The position numbers and the translations under genes were made by a program. The notes below the pieces were generated by a model, which was not told the origin of the DNA, ran no database searches, and saw only the letters and a program-made list of their open reading frames with translations. Source: Leucobacter exalbidus (GTDB lineage Bacteria; Actinomycetota; Actinomycetes; Actinomycetales; Microbacteriaceae). From it: a DNA stretch of 64,000 bases. Of the stretch, positions 15,585 through 25,617 are shown piece by piece. The DNA lies in the NCBI RefSeq assembly GCF_017834145.1, contig NZ_JAFIDA010000001.1:930001-994000 (forward strand). Direction: 5' to 3'. Each line of letters starts with the position of its first letter. Position 1 is the stretch's first letter.

Positions 15585-16817
15585 ATGGATGCTCACACCA
15601 TCACTCTGGGTCTCGCACCCGAGCTCATTGCGCTGCGTCGCGAACTGCACCAGCACCCAGAGGTGGGGCTGCACCTGCCTCAGACGCAGGCGCGCGTACT
15701 GCAGGAGCTTGCGGACTTGGGGCTTGAAATCACCACGGGCACCGCGCTCAGTTCGGTGACCGCCGTGCTGCGGGGTACATCTCCCCTGCGCCCGGCCACT
15801 GACGCTCCCGCCGTGCTGCTGCGCGCTGACATGGACGGCCTGTCTGTGCACGAGGACAATGACCTCAGTTACCGGTCAAAGTTCGATGGAAAAATGCACG
15901 CCTGCGGCCACGATCTGCACACGACCATGCTGATCGGCGCGGCCAAGGTACTCGCGGCGCACCGTGACGAGCTCGCGGGCGACGTCGTGTTGATGTTCCA
16001 GCCGGGCGAAGAACTGCACGATGGTGCCGCCGTGATGGTGAAGGAGGGAGTGCTCGAGGCCGCCGGTCGCCGGGTCGATGCCGCCTTCGCCATGCACGTG
16101 TTCTCCGACCGTCGCGAGCTCGGCACGTTCTCGAGCCGGCCAGGCACGATTATGTCGGCGGCCGACACCCTCAATGTGCGAGTGGTGGGCCGCGGCGGGC
16201 ATTCTTCGGCACCGTATCGCGCCGTTGATCCGGTCACGATTGCCGCCGAAATGATTGTGGCGCTGCAGAATTTCGTCACCCGCCGCTTCGATGTGTTCGA
16301 CCCCGTAATCATTGGGGTGGGCGCGATCGCGGGCGGCGATATGGCCGCTCCCAACGCCATCCCCGAGTCGGTGCGGTTTAGCGCGTCAGTGCGCTCTTGG
16401 TCTGCCGAGTCGCAGGAAAAGTGGCAGGCCGGCGTGCGCACGCTGCTGGCGGGCATCGCTGCGGGCCACCAGGCCAGCGTTGAGGTCGACGTGGTCGAGG
16501 GCTACCCCGCGACCATCACCGATCACAATGAGACGGCGTTTGTCGCGCAGACCGCCGCCAAGCTGTTTGGTGCTTCGCGGTACGTCAATATGGCGAACCC
16601 GCTCTCGTGCTCTGAGGATTTTTCTCGCGTGCTCGCTGAGGTTCCCGGATCATTCGTGGTGTTGTCAGCGGGAGACATCGCCGACGGCGATGAGACCCCG
16701 CCCGACAACCACAGCCCCCGCGTGCTGTTTGACGACTCGGTGCTGCCCGACGGCGCGGCGCTCTACGCGCAGCTCGCGTTTGATCGCCTCGCCCAGCTCG
16801 CCGAGCACCGCCCCTAA
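15585..16817 (+). CDS. M20 family amidohydrolase (hippurate hydrolase / N-acyl-amino-acid hydrolase type)
   Basis: A 410-residue dinuclear-metal peptidase-fold enzyme that cleaves N-acyl or aromatic amino-acid conjugates. Conserved positions are ALRRELHQHPEVGLHLPQT at the N-terminus, LLRADMDGL with the catalytic-site Asp, MHACGHDLHTTMLIGAAKVL with Cys and His metal ligands, FQPGEELHDGA with the catalytic Glu, AFAMHVFSD, and NPLSCSEDFSRVL near the end. The dimerisation lid lies between about residues 190 and 305. An AAAGAGG site precedes ATG 15585. The MHS transporter begins 56 bases later, so the pair forms a conjugate uptake and hydrolysis operon under the double Lrp. Confidence 0.9.
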   Translation: MDAHTITLGLAPELIALRRELHQHPEVGLHLPQTQARVLQELADLGLEITTGTALSSVTAVLRGTSPLRPATDAPAVLLRADMDGLSVHEDNDLSYRSKFDGKMHACGHDLHTTMLIGAAKVLAAHRDELAGDVVLMFQPGEELHDGAAVMVKEGVLEAAGRRVDAAFAMHVFSDRRELGTFSSRPGTIMSAADTLNVRVVGRGGHSSAPYRAVDPVTIAAEMIVALQNFVTRRFDVFDPVIIGVGAIAGGDMAAPNAIPESVRFSASVRSWSAESQEKWQAGVRTLLAGIAAGHQASVEVDVVEGYPATITDHNETAFVAQTAAKLFGASRYVNMANPLSCSEDFSRVLAEVPGSFVVLSAGDIADGDETPPDNHSPRVLFDDSVLPDGAALYAQLAFDRLAQLAEHRP

Positions 16818-16873
16818 GCTACGCCGCACCGCCGCGCCGTAGTACTATTCACATCGCTATAAGGAGGTCATCG

Positions 16874-18253
16874 ATGACAACCACTCGCTCAACGACCGAG
16901 CAACACCACCGCGTCGAAACCCGTCGCGCCCTCGTGGGCACCGGTTTTGGGAACGCCCTCGAATGGTTTGACTGGGCAATTTATGCCACGTTCGCGCCGT
17001 TCTTTGCTTCAAGCTTCTTTAATTCAGATAACCCCGTCTCGGCGTTCCTCTCGACGCTCGTCGTGTTTGCCGTGGGCTTTGTTGGCCGCCCCATTGGTGG
17101 CTTCATCTTTGGGCGGTTGGGTGACCGCATCGGCCGCCGCACCGCCATGTCGCTGACCGTGGGCCTCATCGCCGCGGGCGGGCTGCTCATTGGCGTCAGC
17201 CCCACCTACGACACCATCGGCGTGTGGGCTTCGGTGCTGCTGCTCGTAGCACGCCTCACCCAGGGCCTCGCCTACGGCGGCGAGCAGCCGACCGCTGGCG
17301 CGTATCTGTCAGAGCGCGCCCCGGCCAAGCGCCGCGGCCTCTGGGCCTCGCTGATCTACTCGTCGGGCACCGTTGGCGTGATGGCCGGCATGTTGCTGGG
17401 CGCCGTGCTCTCGGCCGTGCTGGGCGCAGAAACTATGGCGGCTTGGGGCTGGCGTGTGCCGTTCATCATCGCGGGCCTTGGCGGCCTGTACGCATTGTGG
17501 ATGCGCCGCAGCATGCCCGAAACCGAACAGTTCACCGAGCAGATCGAGGTGGTTCTCGAGGATCAAACCGCCGAGGCAGCCAAGAAGCCCGGGTTCTTCG
17601 CCGACATGTGGACGATGCGCCGCTCGGTGATGCAGGTCGTGGGCATGACCATGGGCATGACGGTGGCGTACTACTACTGGGTGGTCGCATCGTCGTCGTA
17701 CTCCATCAGCGTGCTGGGCGCAGACCCCACCGCAACGCTGCTCGCGGGCGTGGCCTCAAACGTGCTGTTCATCGCGTTTCTGCCGTTCTGGGGCATGCTC
17801 TCTGACCGCATCGGCCGTCGCCCCGTCATGCTCTTTGGGTACGTGGGCCTACTTGTTACTCTGTTCCCGCTGTCGGCACTGATCGACGGCAACCCGGTGC
17901 ACCTGTTCTTCGCGATGACCGGCGCTGCCGTGTTCCTCACCGCGATCCTGTCGATCTCTCCCGCCGTGATGAGCGAGATCTTTCCGACCCGCGTGCGCAC
18001 CGTTGGGGTGGCCGTGCCGCTGGCCGTGGCCACCGCGATCTTCGGCGGCACCTCGCTGTACCTGCAGACCTGGCTGACCACCACGTACGGCGCACACGCT
18101 TTCTTGATCTATCTGTCGGTTCTGCTGGTGATCTCGGCCTACACGATCTACCGTCTCCCCGAGACGAAGGGTCGCGTGCTCACAGACGACACCGAAACCT
18201 TCACCGATGCCGTTTCGGTGCCCGCTGAGGCCGCGCGCGCTTCGCTCAAGTAA
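16874..18253 (+). CDS. MFS transporter, metabolite:H+ symporter (MHS) family
   Basis: A 459-residue inner-membrane symporter with about 12 helices. The MHS marks are GTGFGNALEWFDWAIYATFA in helix 1, GGFIFGRLGDRIGRRTAM between helices 2 and 3, RLTQGLAYGGEQPTAGAYL in helix 4, and the repeat GMLSDRIGRRPVMLFGY in the second half. Members import organic acids or betaines with protons. AAGGAGG lies seven bases before the ATG. It follows the M20 hydrolase gene and probably imports its substrate. It ends at a long hairpin. Confidence 0.92.
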   Translation: MTTTRSTTEQHHRVETRRALVGTGFGNALEWFDWAIYATFAPFFASSFFNSDNPVSAFLSTLVVFAVGFVGRPIGGFIFGRLGDRIGRRTAMSLTVGLIAAGGLLIGVSPTYDTIGVWASVLLLVARLTQGLAYGGEQPTAGAYLSERAPAKRRGLWASLIYSSGTVGVMAGMLLGAVLSAVLGAETMAAWGWRVPFIIAGLGGLYALWMRRSMPETEQFTEQIEVVLEDQTAEAAKKPGFFADMWTMRRSVMQVVGMTMGMTVAYYYWVVASSSYSISVLGADPTATLLAGVASNVLFIAFLPFWGMLSDRIGRRPVMLFGYVGLLVTLFPLSALIDGNPVHLFFAMTGAAVFLTAILSISPAVMSEIFPTRVRTVGVAVPLAVATAIFGGTSLYLQTWLTTTYGAHAFLIYLSVLLVISAYTIYRLPETKGRVLTDDTETFTDAVSVPAEAARASLK

Positions 18254-18278
18254 CGCGCCGCGCGTTCGCACGTCGCAC

Positions 18279-18328
18279 AACGCCAGAGGCGGTGGCCCCC
18301 ACATTTGGGGGCCACCGCCTCTGGCGTT
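18279..18328. terminator. Long bidirectional hairpin between MHS transporter and MBL hydrolase genes
   Basis: Perfect 23-base arms (18279-18301, 18306-18328) with the loop CATT between two convergent genes, the same architecture as the hairpin at 12203. No U-tract on either side. Confidence 0.7.
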
Positions 18329-18378
18329 ACTGGCAAGGCCGGCACAGCTGGCACAGCGCGTGCGCAGCTGTCGTGCGC

Positions 18379-19008
18379 TTAGTGACCGCGCGCGATCCAC
18401 TCTTGCAGCTGGGGCGCTTCTGCCCCAATTGTGGTGGTGTCACCGTGCCCGGTGTACACCACGGTGTCACCCGGCAGCGTCAAGAGGCGATTCGTGATCG
18501 ACTCGATGATCGTCGGAAAATCGCTGTACGAGCGGCCGGTGGCACCCGGGCCACCCTGAAACAGGGTGTCCCCGGTGAACACGGCGTTCAGACCCGCGGC
18601 AACGAAACTCGTAGACCCGGGTGAGTGCCCCGGAGTGTGCTGCGCCACGAGGGTCACGCCCGCGACCTCGAAGCTGTCATCGTCGGCGATCTCGCGCTCG
18701 GGCAGTTCGTCGTACACGGCCGACCACAGCATGTGGTCTGCCGGGTTGAGAAACAGCTCAGCGCCCAGCAGATCTGCCGTTTCGCGCGCCGCCCGAATGT
18801 GGTCGTCGTGCCCGTGCGTCAACAGCACCGCGCACACGGTGCGACCGCCCACGGCCGCGGCCACGGCGGCCGCGTCGTGCGCCGGATCAATGACGATCAC
18901 CTCAGCGTCGTCACCCACGATCCAGACATTGTTGTCGACATCCCAGGTGCCGCCGTCGAGTGAGAAGGTGCCGCTCGTGACGACGCGTTCGACGCGTGTG
19001 CCGGTCAC
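18379..19008 (-). CDS. MBL-fold metallo-hydrolase partnered with mycothiol-dependent formaldehyde dehydrogenase
   Basis: A 209-residue glyoxalase II-like hydrolase. The zinc motif [13 protein letters not shown] lies at about residues 62-74, with further ligands in [34 protein letters not shown] and [12 protein letters not shown]. Start is GTG 19008, which overlaps the dehydrogenase stop as GTGA. In actinobacteria a hydrolase of this type follows the S-(hydroxymethyl)mycothiol dehydrogenase and is thought to release formate from S-formylmycothiol. That role is inferred from the pairing, not from unique residues. Confidence 0.9.
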   Translation of the reverse strand: MTGTRVERVVTSGTFSLDGGTWDVDNNVWIVGDDAEVIVIDPAHDAAAVAAAVGGRTVCAVLLTHGHDDHIRAARETADLLGAELFLNPADHMLWSAVYDELPEREIADDDSFEVAGVTLVAQHTPGHSPGSTSFVAAGLNAVFTGDTLFQGGPGATGRSYSDFPTIIESITNRLLTLPGDTVVYTGHGDTTTIGAEAPQLQEWIARGH

Positions 19009-20090
19009 AGCTCAACCACCGAACGCAGCACGGTGCCCTCTGCCATTTTGGCGAAGGCGGCTTCGACGTCACCGAGGCCGATGCGCTCGGTGACAAAGCC
19101 GTCAAGGTCGAGGCGACCGAGCTTGTACTGGTCGATCAGCATCGCGAAGTCGCGGCTGGGCAGGCAGTCGCCGTACCACGATGACTTCAGCGAACCGCCG
19201 CGGCCAAAGACGTCGAGCAGGGGCAGCTCGAGCATCATCTCGGGGGTGGGCACACCCACGAGTACCACGCGACCGGCGAGGTCGCGGGCGTAGAACGCCT
19301 GCTTGTACGTCTCGGGGCGACCCACGGCGTCGATCACGAGGTCGGCGCCGAAGCCGCCGGTAAGAGCCTGAATCGCTTCGACCGGGTCAACCTCGCGCGA
19401 GTTCACCGTGTGGGTGGCGCCAAAGCGCTTCGCCTGTTCGAGCTTCGCGTCGTCGATGTCGACGGCGATGATGGTGGTCGCACCTGCGAGCTGTGCGCCC
19501 GCGATTGCTGCGGTGCCCACGCCGCCACAGCCGATCACTGCGACCGATTCGCCGCGCTTCACCTCACCGGTGTTGATCGCCGCGCCGATGCCGGCCATCA
19601 CACCGCAGCCGAGCAGGCCAACGGCTGCCGCGTCTGAGTCTTCGTCGATCTTGGTGCACTGGCCCGCGGCCACGAGCGTCTTCTCGATGAATGCGCCAAT
19701 GCCCAGCGCCGGTGAGAGCACCGTGCCGTCTTCGAGGGTCATCTTCTGGGTCGCGTTGTGCGTCGCGAAGCAGTACTGCGGCTGGCCCTTGGCGCAGGCA
19801 CGGCATTCGCCGCACACTGCACGCCAGTTCAAGATGACGCGGTCGCCCACGGCCACGCTCGTGACACCCTCGCCCACGGCGGCAACGCGGCCGGTGGCCT
19901 CGTGCCCGAGCAAGAAGGGAAACTCGTCGCTGATGCCGCCCAGCTGGTAGTGCAGATCGGTGTGGCAGACACCGCTCGTGATGATGTCGACGACGGCCTC
20001 GCCCGGCCCGGGATCAGGAACAATAATTGTTTCGATCGTCGCCGGCGCATCTTTCGCCCGCACGACAACGCCCTGTACTCGATAGACCAT
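19005..20090 (-). CDS. S-(hydroxymethyl)mycothiol dehydrogenase
   Basis: A 361-residue zinc-dependent alcohol dehydrogenase of the class III type, which oxidises the mycothiol adduct of formaldehyde with NAD. Visible features are [14 protein letters not shown] with the catalytic zinc Cys and [29 protein letters not shown] supplies the four structural-zinc cysteines, [20 protein letters not shown] is the NAD fold, and GDCLPSRDF is the mycothiol-type segment. The ATG at 20090 follows AAAGGA; an in-frame start 147 bases upstream gives no homologous sequence. It forms a two-gene operon with the MBL hydrolase. Its presence supports a mycothiol-making actinobacterium. Confidence 0.93.
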   Translation of the reverse strand: MVYRVQGVVVRAKDAPATIETIIVPDPGPGEAVVDIITSGVCHTDLHYQLGGISDEFPFLLGHEATGRVAAVGEGVTSVAVGDRVILNWRAVCGECRACAKGQPQYCFATHNATQKMTLEDGTVLSPALGIGAFIEKTLVAAGQCTKIDEDSDAAAVGLLGCGVMAGIGAAINTGEVKRGESVAVIGCGGVGTAAIAGAQLAGATTIIAVDIDDAKLEQAKRFGATHTVNSREVDPVEAIQALTGGFGADLVIDAVGRPETYKQAFYARDLAGRVVLVGVPTPEMMLELPLLDVFGRGGSLKSSWYGDCLPSRDFAMLIDQYKLGRLDLDGFVTERIGLGDVEAAFAKMAEGTVLRSVVEL

Positions 20091-20244
20091 GTGGTGTCCT
20101 TTCACGCTTTCACGGTGGATCGCGCACGCGGCGGCACCTCTGGGTGCCGACTGCATTGTTGCGCTCATCTCAGGGTATCGAGGCCCGCAAGGCCGCGCCA
20201 CCGACCGTGCGCGCTGAGCACAGAAATATTCGCTCACGAGATGC

Positions 20245-20250
20245 CATAAT
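20245..20250 (+). promoter_or_regulatory. -10 element for a leaderless GntR transcript
   Basis: CATAAT, the same hexamer as upstream of the MarR gene, is followed by seven bases and ATG 20258. The 167-base divergent region between the dehydrogenase and GntR genes shows no other clear site. Confidence 0.45.
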
Positions 20251-20257
20251 CAAGGCA

Positions 20258-20938
20258 ATGAAAGCGCATGAAGTGGTGATGTCGTGGGTGACCGAGGGGC
20301 TCTCGAGTGGGCGCCTACACATTGGCGACCACTTGCCCAGCGAACGAGCGCTCGCTGAGACCCTCGAGGTGTCGCGCAGCTCGCTGCGCGAGGCGATGCG
20401 GGTGCTTGAGGCGCTCGGCACGATTCAGACGTCAACGGGGTCGGGGCCCCGCTCGGGCACGATCCTCACGGCGGCCCCCGAGCAGGCGCTCACCCTCGCG
20501 CTCAGCATGCAGTTGGCGACGCGGCACGTCGATCACGACCATATTCTCGAGGCCCGTCTGCTGCTCGAATCGTGGGCGGCGATGCGCTCGGTGACCGGCG
20601 CGGGTGATTGGGCCGGGGCGAGCGAACTACTCGATCGCATGGATGATCCGGATCTCGCTGTCGAAAGCTTCCTCACCCTTGATGCCGAGTTTCACGTCAC
20701 CCTGTCACACTCGGCCGGTAACCCGCTGATCAGCAGTTTGATGGATGCGATGCGTCTCACGCTCGCCGATCACACGGTCACGCTCGCCAAGTCGCTCCCT
20801 GATTGGGAGACGACCGCGGCCCGGCTGCGCACCGAACATCGCGAGATTCTTGGCAGCTTGCAGCTGGGCGAGCGCGATGCTGCCGCGCAGCAGCTGCGCG
20901 CCCACATCGAGGGTTACTTCCACGAGACCACGCGCTAG
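20258..20938 (+). CDS. GntR family regulator, FadR/LldR subfamily
   Basis: 226 residues with an N-terminal winged helix (IGDHLPSERALAETLEVSRS, about 24-43, then LREAMRVLEALG) and a C-terminal all-helical FCD ligand domain with the metal-binding pattern D-x3-H in LDAEFHVTLSHSAGN and the later TEHREIL His. Subfamily members sense carboxylic acids such as lactate. It lies directly upstream of a transporter and a lactate-dehydrogenase-like flavoenzyme, and two FadR-type boxes follow the promoter of that operon. It probably represses them until the acid is present. Confidence 0.9.
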   Translation: MKAHEVVMSWVTEGLSSGRLHIGDHLPSERALAETLEVSRSSLREAMRVLEALGTIQTSTGSGPRSGTILTAAPEQALTLALSMQLATRHVDHDHILEARLLLESWAAMRSVTGAGDWAGASELLDRMDDPDLAVESFLTLDAEFHVTLSHSAGNPLISSLMDAMRLTLADHTVTLAKSLPDWETTAARLRTEHREILGSLQLGERDAAAQQLRAHIEGYFHETTR

Positions 20939-20998
20939 CCGCGCGGTCACCCCGCGCCTGCCCGCGCAAACACGCCAATTGCCCGGCGTGATGTCGTG

Positions 20999-21027
20999 TT
21001 GACGGCGCCGCAAAGTCGACGTACACT
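20999..21027 (+). promoter_or_regulatory. Sigma-A type promoter of the MHS transporter / flavoenzyme operon
   Basis: TTGACG (20999-21004), a 17-base spacer, and TACACT (21022-21027): optimal spacing and a near-consensus -35. The expected start near 21034 falls inside the first operator. Confidence 0.65.
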
Positions 21028-21031
21028 TCTG

Positions 21032-21055
21032 TGGTCTGGCCACATGGTCTGGCCA
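21032..21055. promoter_or_regulatory. Tandem GntR/FadR-type operators
   Basis: TGGTCTGGCCA occurs twice (21032-21042 and 21045-21055), 13 bases apart start to start. It matches the TNGTNNNACNA/TGGTCNGACCA type bound by FadR and LldR regulators, apart from one base. The sites sit over the transcription start, so bound GntR protein would block transcription. Confidence 0.7.
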
Positions 21056-21091
21056 CAAAGTTTTTGATTTATCCTCAAAGGGGAGTACGAA

Positions 21092-22420
21092 TTGACTGAC
21101 ACAACATCCGTGCAGGAAAACCCAAAGTTAAACTATCGGGTGCTGCTGGGCAGCTTGAGCGGCAGTGTGATCGAGTGGTTTGACTTCTTGGTCTACGGCA
21201 CCGTCGCAGCCCTCGTCTTCAACAAGATGTACTTCCCGAGCGACAACGAGTTCGTCTCGACGATCCTCGCGTACATCTCGTTCTCGCTGACCTTCTTCTT
21301 CCGCCCTCTCGGCGGCGTGATCTTCGCGCACATCGGTGACCGCATCGGCCGCAAGAAGACCCTGTTCATCACCCTGATGCTCATGGGTGGCGGCACCGTC
21401 GCCATCGGCTTGCTGCCCGATTACAACACCATCGGCATCTGGGCCCCGATCCTGCTGATCTGCTTCCGCATTCTGCAGGGCATCGGCATCGGCGGCGAGT
21501 GGGGCGGCGCCCTGCTGCTCGCCTACGAGTACGCACCGAAGAACCGTCGCGGCCTCTACGGCGCGGTCCCCCAGATGGGCATCAGCCTCGGCATGCTCTT
21601 GGCCGCAGGCGTGGTCGCACTGCTCACCATGCTGCCCGATGACCAGTTCCTCACCTGGGGCTGGCGCATTCCGTTCGTCGGCAGCGTCGTGCTCGTGCTC
21701 ATCGGCCTGTGGATTCGTAACGGCCTCGATGAGACGCCCGAGTTCAAGCGCATGCGCGAATCGGGCAAGCAGCTCAAGCTCCCCATCAAGGAGGTTGTCA
21801 CCAAGCACTGGGGCGCCGTACTCGTGTCGATCGGCGCGAAGGCCGCAGAGACCGGCCCGTTCTACATCTTCGGCACCTACGTCGTCGCATACGCCACCAA
21901 CGTGCTCGGCGCCCGCGACAACAACGTACTGCTCGCCATCGCTGCCGCCGCATTCGTGGCCACGCTCTGGATGCCGATCTTTGGTGCGATCTCAGACCGC
22001 ATCAACCGCGCCGTGCTCTACCGCTGGTCGGCCACCGCCACCATCTTGCTCGTGGTGCCCTACTACCTCGTGCTGAACACCGGGTCGACCCTTGGCCTGT
22101 TCATCGCCACCATTGTGGGCTTCGGTATTCTCTGGGGCAGCGTCAACGCCATCTTGGGCACGCTGATCGCCGAGAACTTCGCCCCTGAGGTGCGCTACAC
22201 CGGCGCTTCGCTCGGCTACCAGCTCGGCGCGGCCGTCTTCGGCGGCACCGCTCCCCTCATCGCAGCGTGGCTGTTCGAGATCAGCGGCGGCCAGTGGTGG
22301 CCCATCGCCGTGTACGTCGCCCTCTGCTGTGTCGTATCGATCGTCGCGTCCTTCTTCATCAAGCGCGTTTCGCACAAAGAACCCGTGAGCGCAGCACCTG
22401 TCGCTCAGCACACCGTCTGA
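21092..22420 (+). CDS. MFS transporter, MHS family (probable carboxylate:H+ symporter)
   Basis: A 442-residue inner-membrane symporter. Marks of the family: [20 protein letters not shown] in helix 1, [20 protein letters not shown] after helix 2, [20 protein letters not shown] in helix 4, and the long loop [18 protein letters not shown]. The start is TTG 21092, supported by GGGGAG six bases upstream and a good promoter. The gene precedes the alpha-hydroxy-acid dehydrogenase by 13 bases, so it probably imports lactate or a related hydroxy acid. Confidence 0.9.
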   Translation: MTDTTSVQENPKLNYRVLLGSLSGSVIEWFDFLVYGTVAALVFNKMYFPSDNEFVSTILAYISFSLTFFFRPLGGVIFAHIGDRIGRKKTLFITLMLMGGGTVAIGLLPDYNTIGIWAPILLICFRILQGIGIGGEWGGALLLAYEYAPKNRRGLYGAVPQMGISLGMLLAAGVVALLTMLPDDQFLTWGWRIPFVGSVVLVLIGLWIRNGLDETPEFKRMRESGKQLKLPIKEVVTKHWGAVLVSIGAKAAETGPFYIFGTYVVAYATNVLGARDNNVLLAIAAAAFVATLWMPIFGAISDRINRAVLYRWSATATILLVVPYYLVLNTGSTLGLFIATIVGFGILWGSVNAILGTLIAENFAPEVRYTGASLGYQLGAAVFGGTAPLIAAWLFEISGGQWWPIAVYVALCCVVSIVASFFIKRVSHKEPVSAAPVAQHTV

Positions 22421-22433
22421 AAGAGATCGCATC

Positions 22434-23690
22434 ATGCAACGTCAGTTTCCACGCCCCGCTGAACTGCTCGAGCTCATGCAGTTCAAGAAGCCCGAGTTCA
22501 ACGGTAAGAAGCGCCGCCTCGACTCAGCGCTGACCATCGCCGACCTGCGCAAGGTCGCCAAGCGCCGCACCCCCGCTGCCGCCTTCGACTACACCGACGG
22601 CGCTGCCGAGGGTGAGCTGTCGATGATGCGCGCCCGCCAGGCGTTCGAAGACATCGAGTGGCACCCCGACATTCTGCGCCCCGCAGAGCACGTCGACACG
22701 AGCACGCAGGTGCTCGGCGGTTCGTCGGCGATGCCGTTCGCCATCGCCCCCACCGGGTTCACGCGGCTGATGCAGACCGAGGGCGAAATCGCGGGTGCCG
22801 GCGCTGCCGGTGCTGCCGGTATCCCCTTCACGCTGTCGACCCTCGGCACCACCTCCATTGAGGGCGTCAAGGCGGCAAACCCCGAGGGCCGCAACTGGTT
22901 CCAGCTGTACGTGATGCGCGACCGCGAGATCTCGTACGGCCTGGTGGAGCGCGCAGCTGCTGCGGGCTTTGACACGCTGATGTTCACGGTCGATACCCCC
23001 ATCGCCGGCTACCGCATGCGCGATACCCGCAATGGTTTCTCGATTCCGCCGCAGCTGTCGCCCGGCGTGATCTTGAACGCGCTGCCCCGCCCGTGGTGGT
23101 GGATCGATTTCTTGACGACCCCCAAGCTCGAGTTCGCGTCGCTGAACACCACCGGCGGCACCGTCGGCGAGCTGCTGAACTCGGCCATGGATCCCACGAT
23201 CTCGTACGAGGATCTCGATATCATCCGTGAGCTGTGGCCCGGCAAGATCGTCGTCAAGGGCGTGCAGAACGTGGCCGATTCGGTGAAGCTCATCGACCGC
23301 GGCGTCGACGGCATCGTGCTCTCGAACCACGGCGGCCGCCAGCTCGACCGCGCACCCGTTCCGTTCCACCTGCTGCCGCAGGTGGTGCGCGAGGTCGGTA
23401 AGGATGCCACCGTGATGGTCGACACCGGCATCATGAACGGCGCCGACATCGTCGCTTCGGTTGCGTTGGGCGCGAAGTTTGCGCTCATCGGCCGTGCTTA
23501 CCTCTACGGCCTGATGGCCGGCGGCCGCGAGGGCGTCGACCGCACCATCGCGATTCTGCGCAGCGAGATCGTGCGCACGATGGCGCTGCTGGGTGTCTCG
23601 AGCCTCGATGAGCTCGAGCCCCGCCACGTCACGCAGCTGCACCGCTTCATGCGCGAGGGCGCACAGGCGCAGGCTGACGCCGGGCGCTAA
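22434..23690 (+). CDS. lldD: FMN-dependent alpha-hydroxy-acid dehydrogenase (L-lactate dehydrogenase type)
   Basis: A 418-residue TIM-barrel flavoenzyme oxidising L-lactate or a similar 2-hydroxy acid, passing electrons to quinone or another acceptor. Motifs: [17 protein letters not shown] near the flavin, [46 protein letters not shown] with the FMN Lys, and [16 protein letters not shown] with the catalytic His and Arg. The size and [11 protein letters not shown] insert match LldD of actinobacteria. The operon with the MHS transporter under GntR control supports lactate use, though mandelate or other hydroxy acids cannot be excluded. Confidence 0.9.
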   Translation: MQRQFPRPAELLELMQFKKPEFNGKKRRLDSALTIADLRKVAKRRTPAAAFDYTDGAAEGELSMMRARQAFEDIEWHPDILRPAEHVDTSTQVLGGSSAMPFAIAPTGFTRLMQTEGEIAGAGAAGAAGIPFTLSTLGTTSIEGVKAANPEGRNWFQLYVMRDREISYGLVERAAAAGFDTLMFTVDTPIAGYRMRDTRNGFSIPPQLSPGVILNALPRPWWWIDFLTTPKLEFASLNTTGGTVGELLNSAMDPTISYEDLDIIRELWPGKIVVKGVQNVADSVKLIDRGVDGIVLSNHGGRQLDRAPVPFHLLPQVVREVGKDATVMVDTGIMNGADIVASVALGAKFALIGRAYLYGLMAGGREGVDRTIAILRSEIVRTMALLGVSSLDELEPRHVTQLHRFMREGAQAQADAGR

Positions 23691-23718
23691 CCCGCTCAGC
23701 GCATCACGCGCACACGCG

Positions 23719-23758
23719 ACGACGCCCCACCAGAACTTCGGTTCTGGTGGGGCGTCGT
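23719..23758. terminator. Hairpin between lldD and the flavoprotein gene
   Basis: Perfect 18-base arms (23719-23736, 23741-23758) with a stable TTCG loop between convergent genes. On the plus strand the stem runs into GTTTGC, a short T-run. Confidence 0.75.
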
Positions 23759-23791
23759 TTGCGTGTGTCGCGCCTCGCTAGTCGCGCCCCG

Positions 23792-25552
23792 CTATTCGAC
23801 GAGCTTGCCCGCGACCGAGTCATCGGCGGCCGCATAGGCAAGCTCACGGAACGATTCGGGGGCCTCGGCGACCCGCTCGAACCGCACACCCCGCGTAAGA
23901 TCCCACAGCATGTTGCCGCGCAGGGCGTCGTTTTGCTCGGGGAAGTCGGAGCGGTTGTGGCAGCCGCGCGTCTCGCGGCGCTCGAGCGCGCACTCCAGCG
24001 TCGCCCGCGCCGCCAGCAGTGAGCCCTTGAGATCGTAGGCGTGGGCAAGATCTGCGAAGCCCGCAATGTCGGGGTGCACGGCCACCCTGGTAGCCCGATC
24101 ATCGAGTTCGCCCAGCTGCGCCAGCCCGGCCGTCAGCCCCGCCTCGTCGCGCACGACGCCAGCGTGCGCCGTCATCAGATTGCGCAGCGCACGCTGCAGC
24201 AGGCGCGGGCTCTCGGTGTTGTCGCCCCGCAACAGCGCCCGCATTTCTTCGCGGGCGGCATCGACCGCGGCGCGATCGCGGCGCACCGAGGTGAGGCCCG
24301 TGACGTACTCGGCGGCGTCTGCGCCCGTGATGCGGCCGTACACGAGCAGCTCGATGAGCGAGTTTCCGCCGAGCCGATTCGCGCCGTGCAGCCCGCTCGA
24401 TGCCTCACCAATCGCGTAGAGCCCGGCCACGCCCGTGCCGTGGTCTTCGGGTCGCACCCACACGCCGCCCATGGAGTAGTGCGCGGTGGGAGCGATCTCG
24501 ATGGGCTGAGAGGTGATGTCGAGCATTTGCAGGTCGATCAGGGTGCGGTACACCCGCGGCAGCTTCTCGAAGATCACCTCGCGGGGCAGGTGCGAGACGT
24601 CGAGCAGCACGCCGCCGTTTTCGGTGCCGCGCCCCTCGGCGATCTCGGTGTAGCTCGCGAGCGCGACCCGGTCGCGGGTCGACAGCTCCATGCGCTCGGG
24701 GTCGTAGCGTTCCATGTAGCGCTCGCCGAGTGCGTTGCGCAGCACCCCGCCCTCGCCGCGGGCGGCCTCTGACACGAGCGTGCCCGCCGCGTCTGTGGGC
24801 TCGAGCAGCCCCGAGGGGTGAAACTGCACGAGCTCGGCGTCGCGAATTTTCGCGCCGGCGAGCGCCGCGAGCCGAAACGAGTCGCCCGTGTTCTCATCGC
24901 GGCGAGACGAGGTGTGGCGCCAGATGCGGGTGTGGCCGCCTGCCGCAAGAATCACGGCGTCGGCGTGGATCACCACGGGGGTGCCGTCGACGATGTCGAA
25001 GCCGTACGCGCCAAAGATGCGCCCGCCTGCTTCGAGCAGCCGGGTGATGTAGACCGTGTCGATGATGGGCACGGCGAGCTCGCGCGCCCGGCGCATCAGC
25101 GTGCGCTGAATCTCGAGGCCCGTGTAGTCGCCGGCGTATGCGGTGCGGCGGTAGGTATGGGCGCCAAAGAAGCGCTGGCTGATGCGCCCGTCGGCTTCGC
25201 GCGCAAAGGGCATGCCCCAGCGCTCGAGATCTTCGATGCCCTGGGCGGCCCCGCGCGCAACGACCTCGACGATCGCCGGATCAGCGAGGAAGTACGACTC
25301 GCGCAGCGTATCGGCCGCGTGCTGCTGCCATGAGTCTTCGGGATCCATGGTGCCGAGTGCGGCGTTGATGCCGCCCGCGGCGAGGGTGGTGTGGGCGTCG
25401 TGTGCGCGGCGCTTGCCCACGGCGAGCACCTGCACCCCGCGTTCGGCGAGTTCGATTGAGGCGCGCAACCCCGCGCCTCCCGTGCCGATGACGAGAACGT
25501 TGGTGGAGAGATGACGCTCAGTGCGTGAGCTGGTGTTGGTGTTGGTGTGCAT
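23792..25552 (-). CDS. FAD-dependent flavoprotein of the SdhA/FrdA/NadB family
   Basis: About 586 residues. The N-terminus has a dinucleotide fold (VLVIGTGGAGLRASIELAER), then THTTLAAGGINAALGT; the middle has AYAGDYTGLEIQRTLMRRAR, ELVQFHPSGLLEP and the active-site loop ISQRFFGAHTYRRTAY; IAPTAHYSMGGVWV and LHGANRLGGNSLIELLVYGR complete the FAD domain. A C-terminal helical domain is present (RGCHNRSDFPEQNDALRG). No iron-sulfur or membrane-anchor subunit gene is adjacent, so it is not part of a local succinate dehydrogenase operon; it may be a soluble dicarboxylate dehydrogenase or an aspartate-oxidase-like enzyme. ATG 25552 or GTG 25561 may be the start. Divergent from a LysR gene. Confidence 0.85.
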   Translation of the reverse strand: MHTNTNTSSRTERHLSTNVLVIGTGGAGLRASIELAERGVQVLAVGKRRAHDAHTTLAAGGINAALGTMDPEDSWQQHAADTLRESYFLADPAIVEVVARGAAQGIEDLERWGMPFAREADGRISQRFFGAHTYRRTAYAGDYTGLEIQRTLMRRARELAVPIIDTVYITRLLEAGGRIFGAYGFDIVDGTPVVIHADAVILAAGGHTRIWRHTSSRRDENTGDSFRLAALAGAKIRDAELVQFHPSGLLEPTDAAGTLVSEAARGEGGVLRNALGERYMERYDPERMELSTRDRVALASYTEIAEGRGTENGGVLLDVSHLPREVIFEKLPRVYRTLIDLQMLDITSQPIEIAPTAHYSMGGVWVRPEDHGTGVAGLYAIGEASSGLHGANRLGGNSLIELLVYGRITGADAAEYVTGLTSVRRDRAAVDAAREEMRALLRGDNTESPRLLQRALRNLMTAHAGVVRDEAGLTAGLAQLGELDDRATRVAVHPDIAGFADLAHAYDLKGSLLAARATLECALERRETRGCHNRSDFPEQNDALRGNMLWDLTRGVRFERVAEAPESFRELAYAAADDSVAGKLVE

Positions 25553-25588
25553 GGGTTCCACGCTAAAAGCTCGTCGTCAATTACTCCA

Positions 25589-25603
25589 ATGAATAGATTT
25601 CAT
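25589..25603. promoter_or_regulatory. Putative LysR operator
   Basis: ATGAA-tagat-TTCAT, a T-N11-A inverted repeat midway between the divergent flavoprotein and LysR genes, just upstream of the LysR -10. Confidence 0.6.
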
Positions 25604-25617
25604 GGTTTCAATACGTT

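Noticed and set aside
22524-23642. Open frame of 372 codons on the minus strand
   Set aside because: Exact antisense of lldD with His/Arg/Asp-rich composition.
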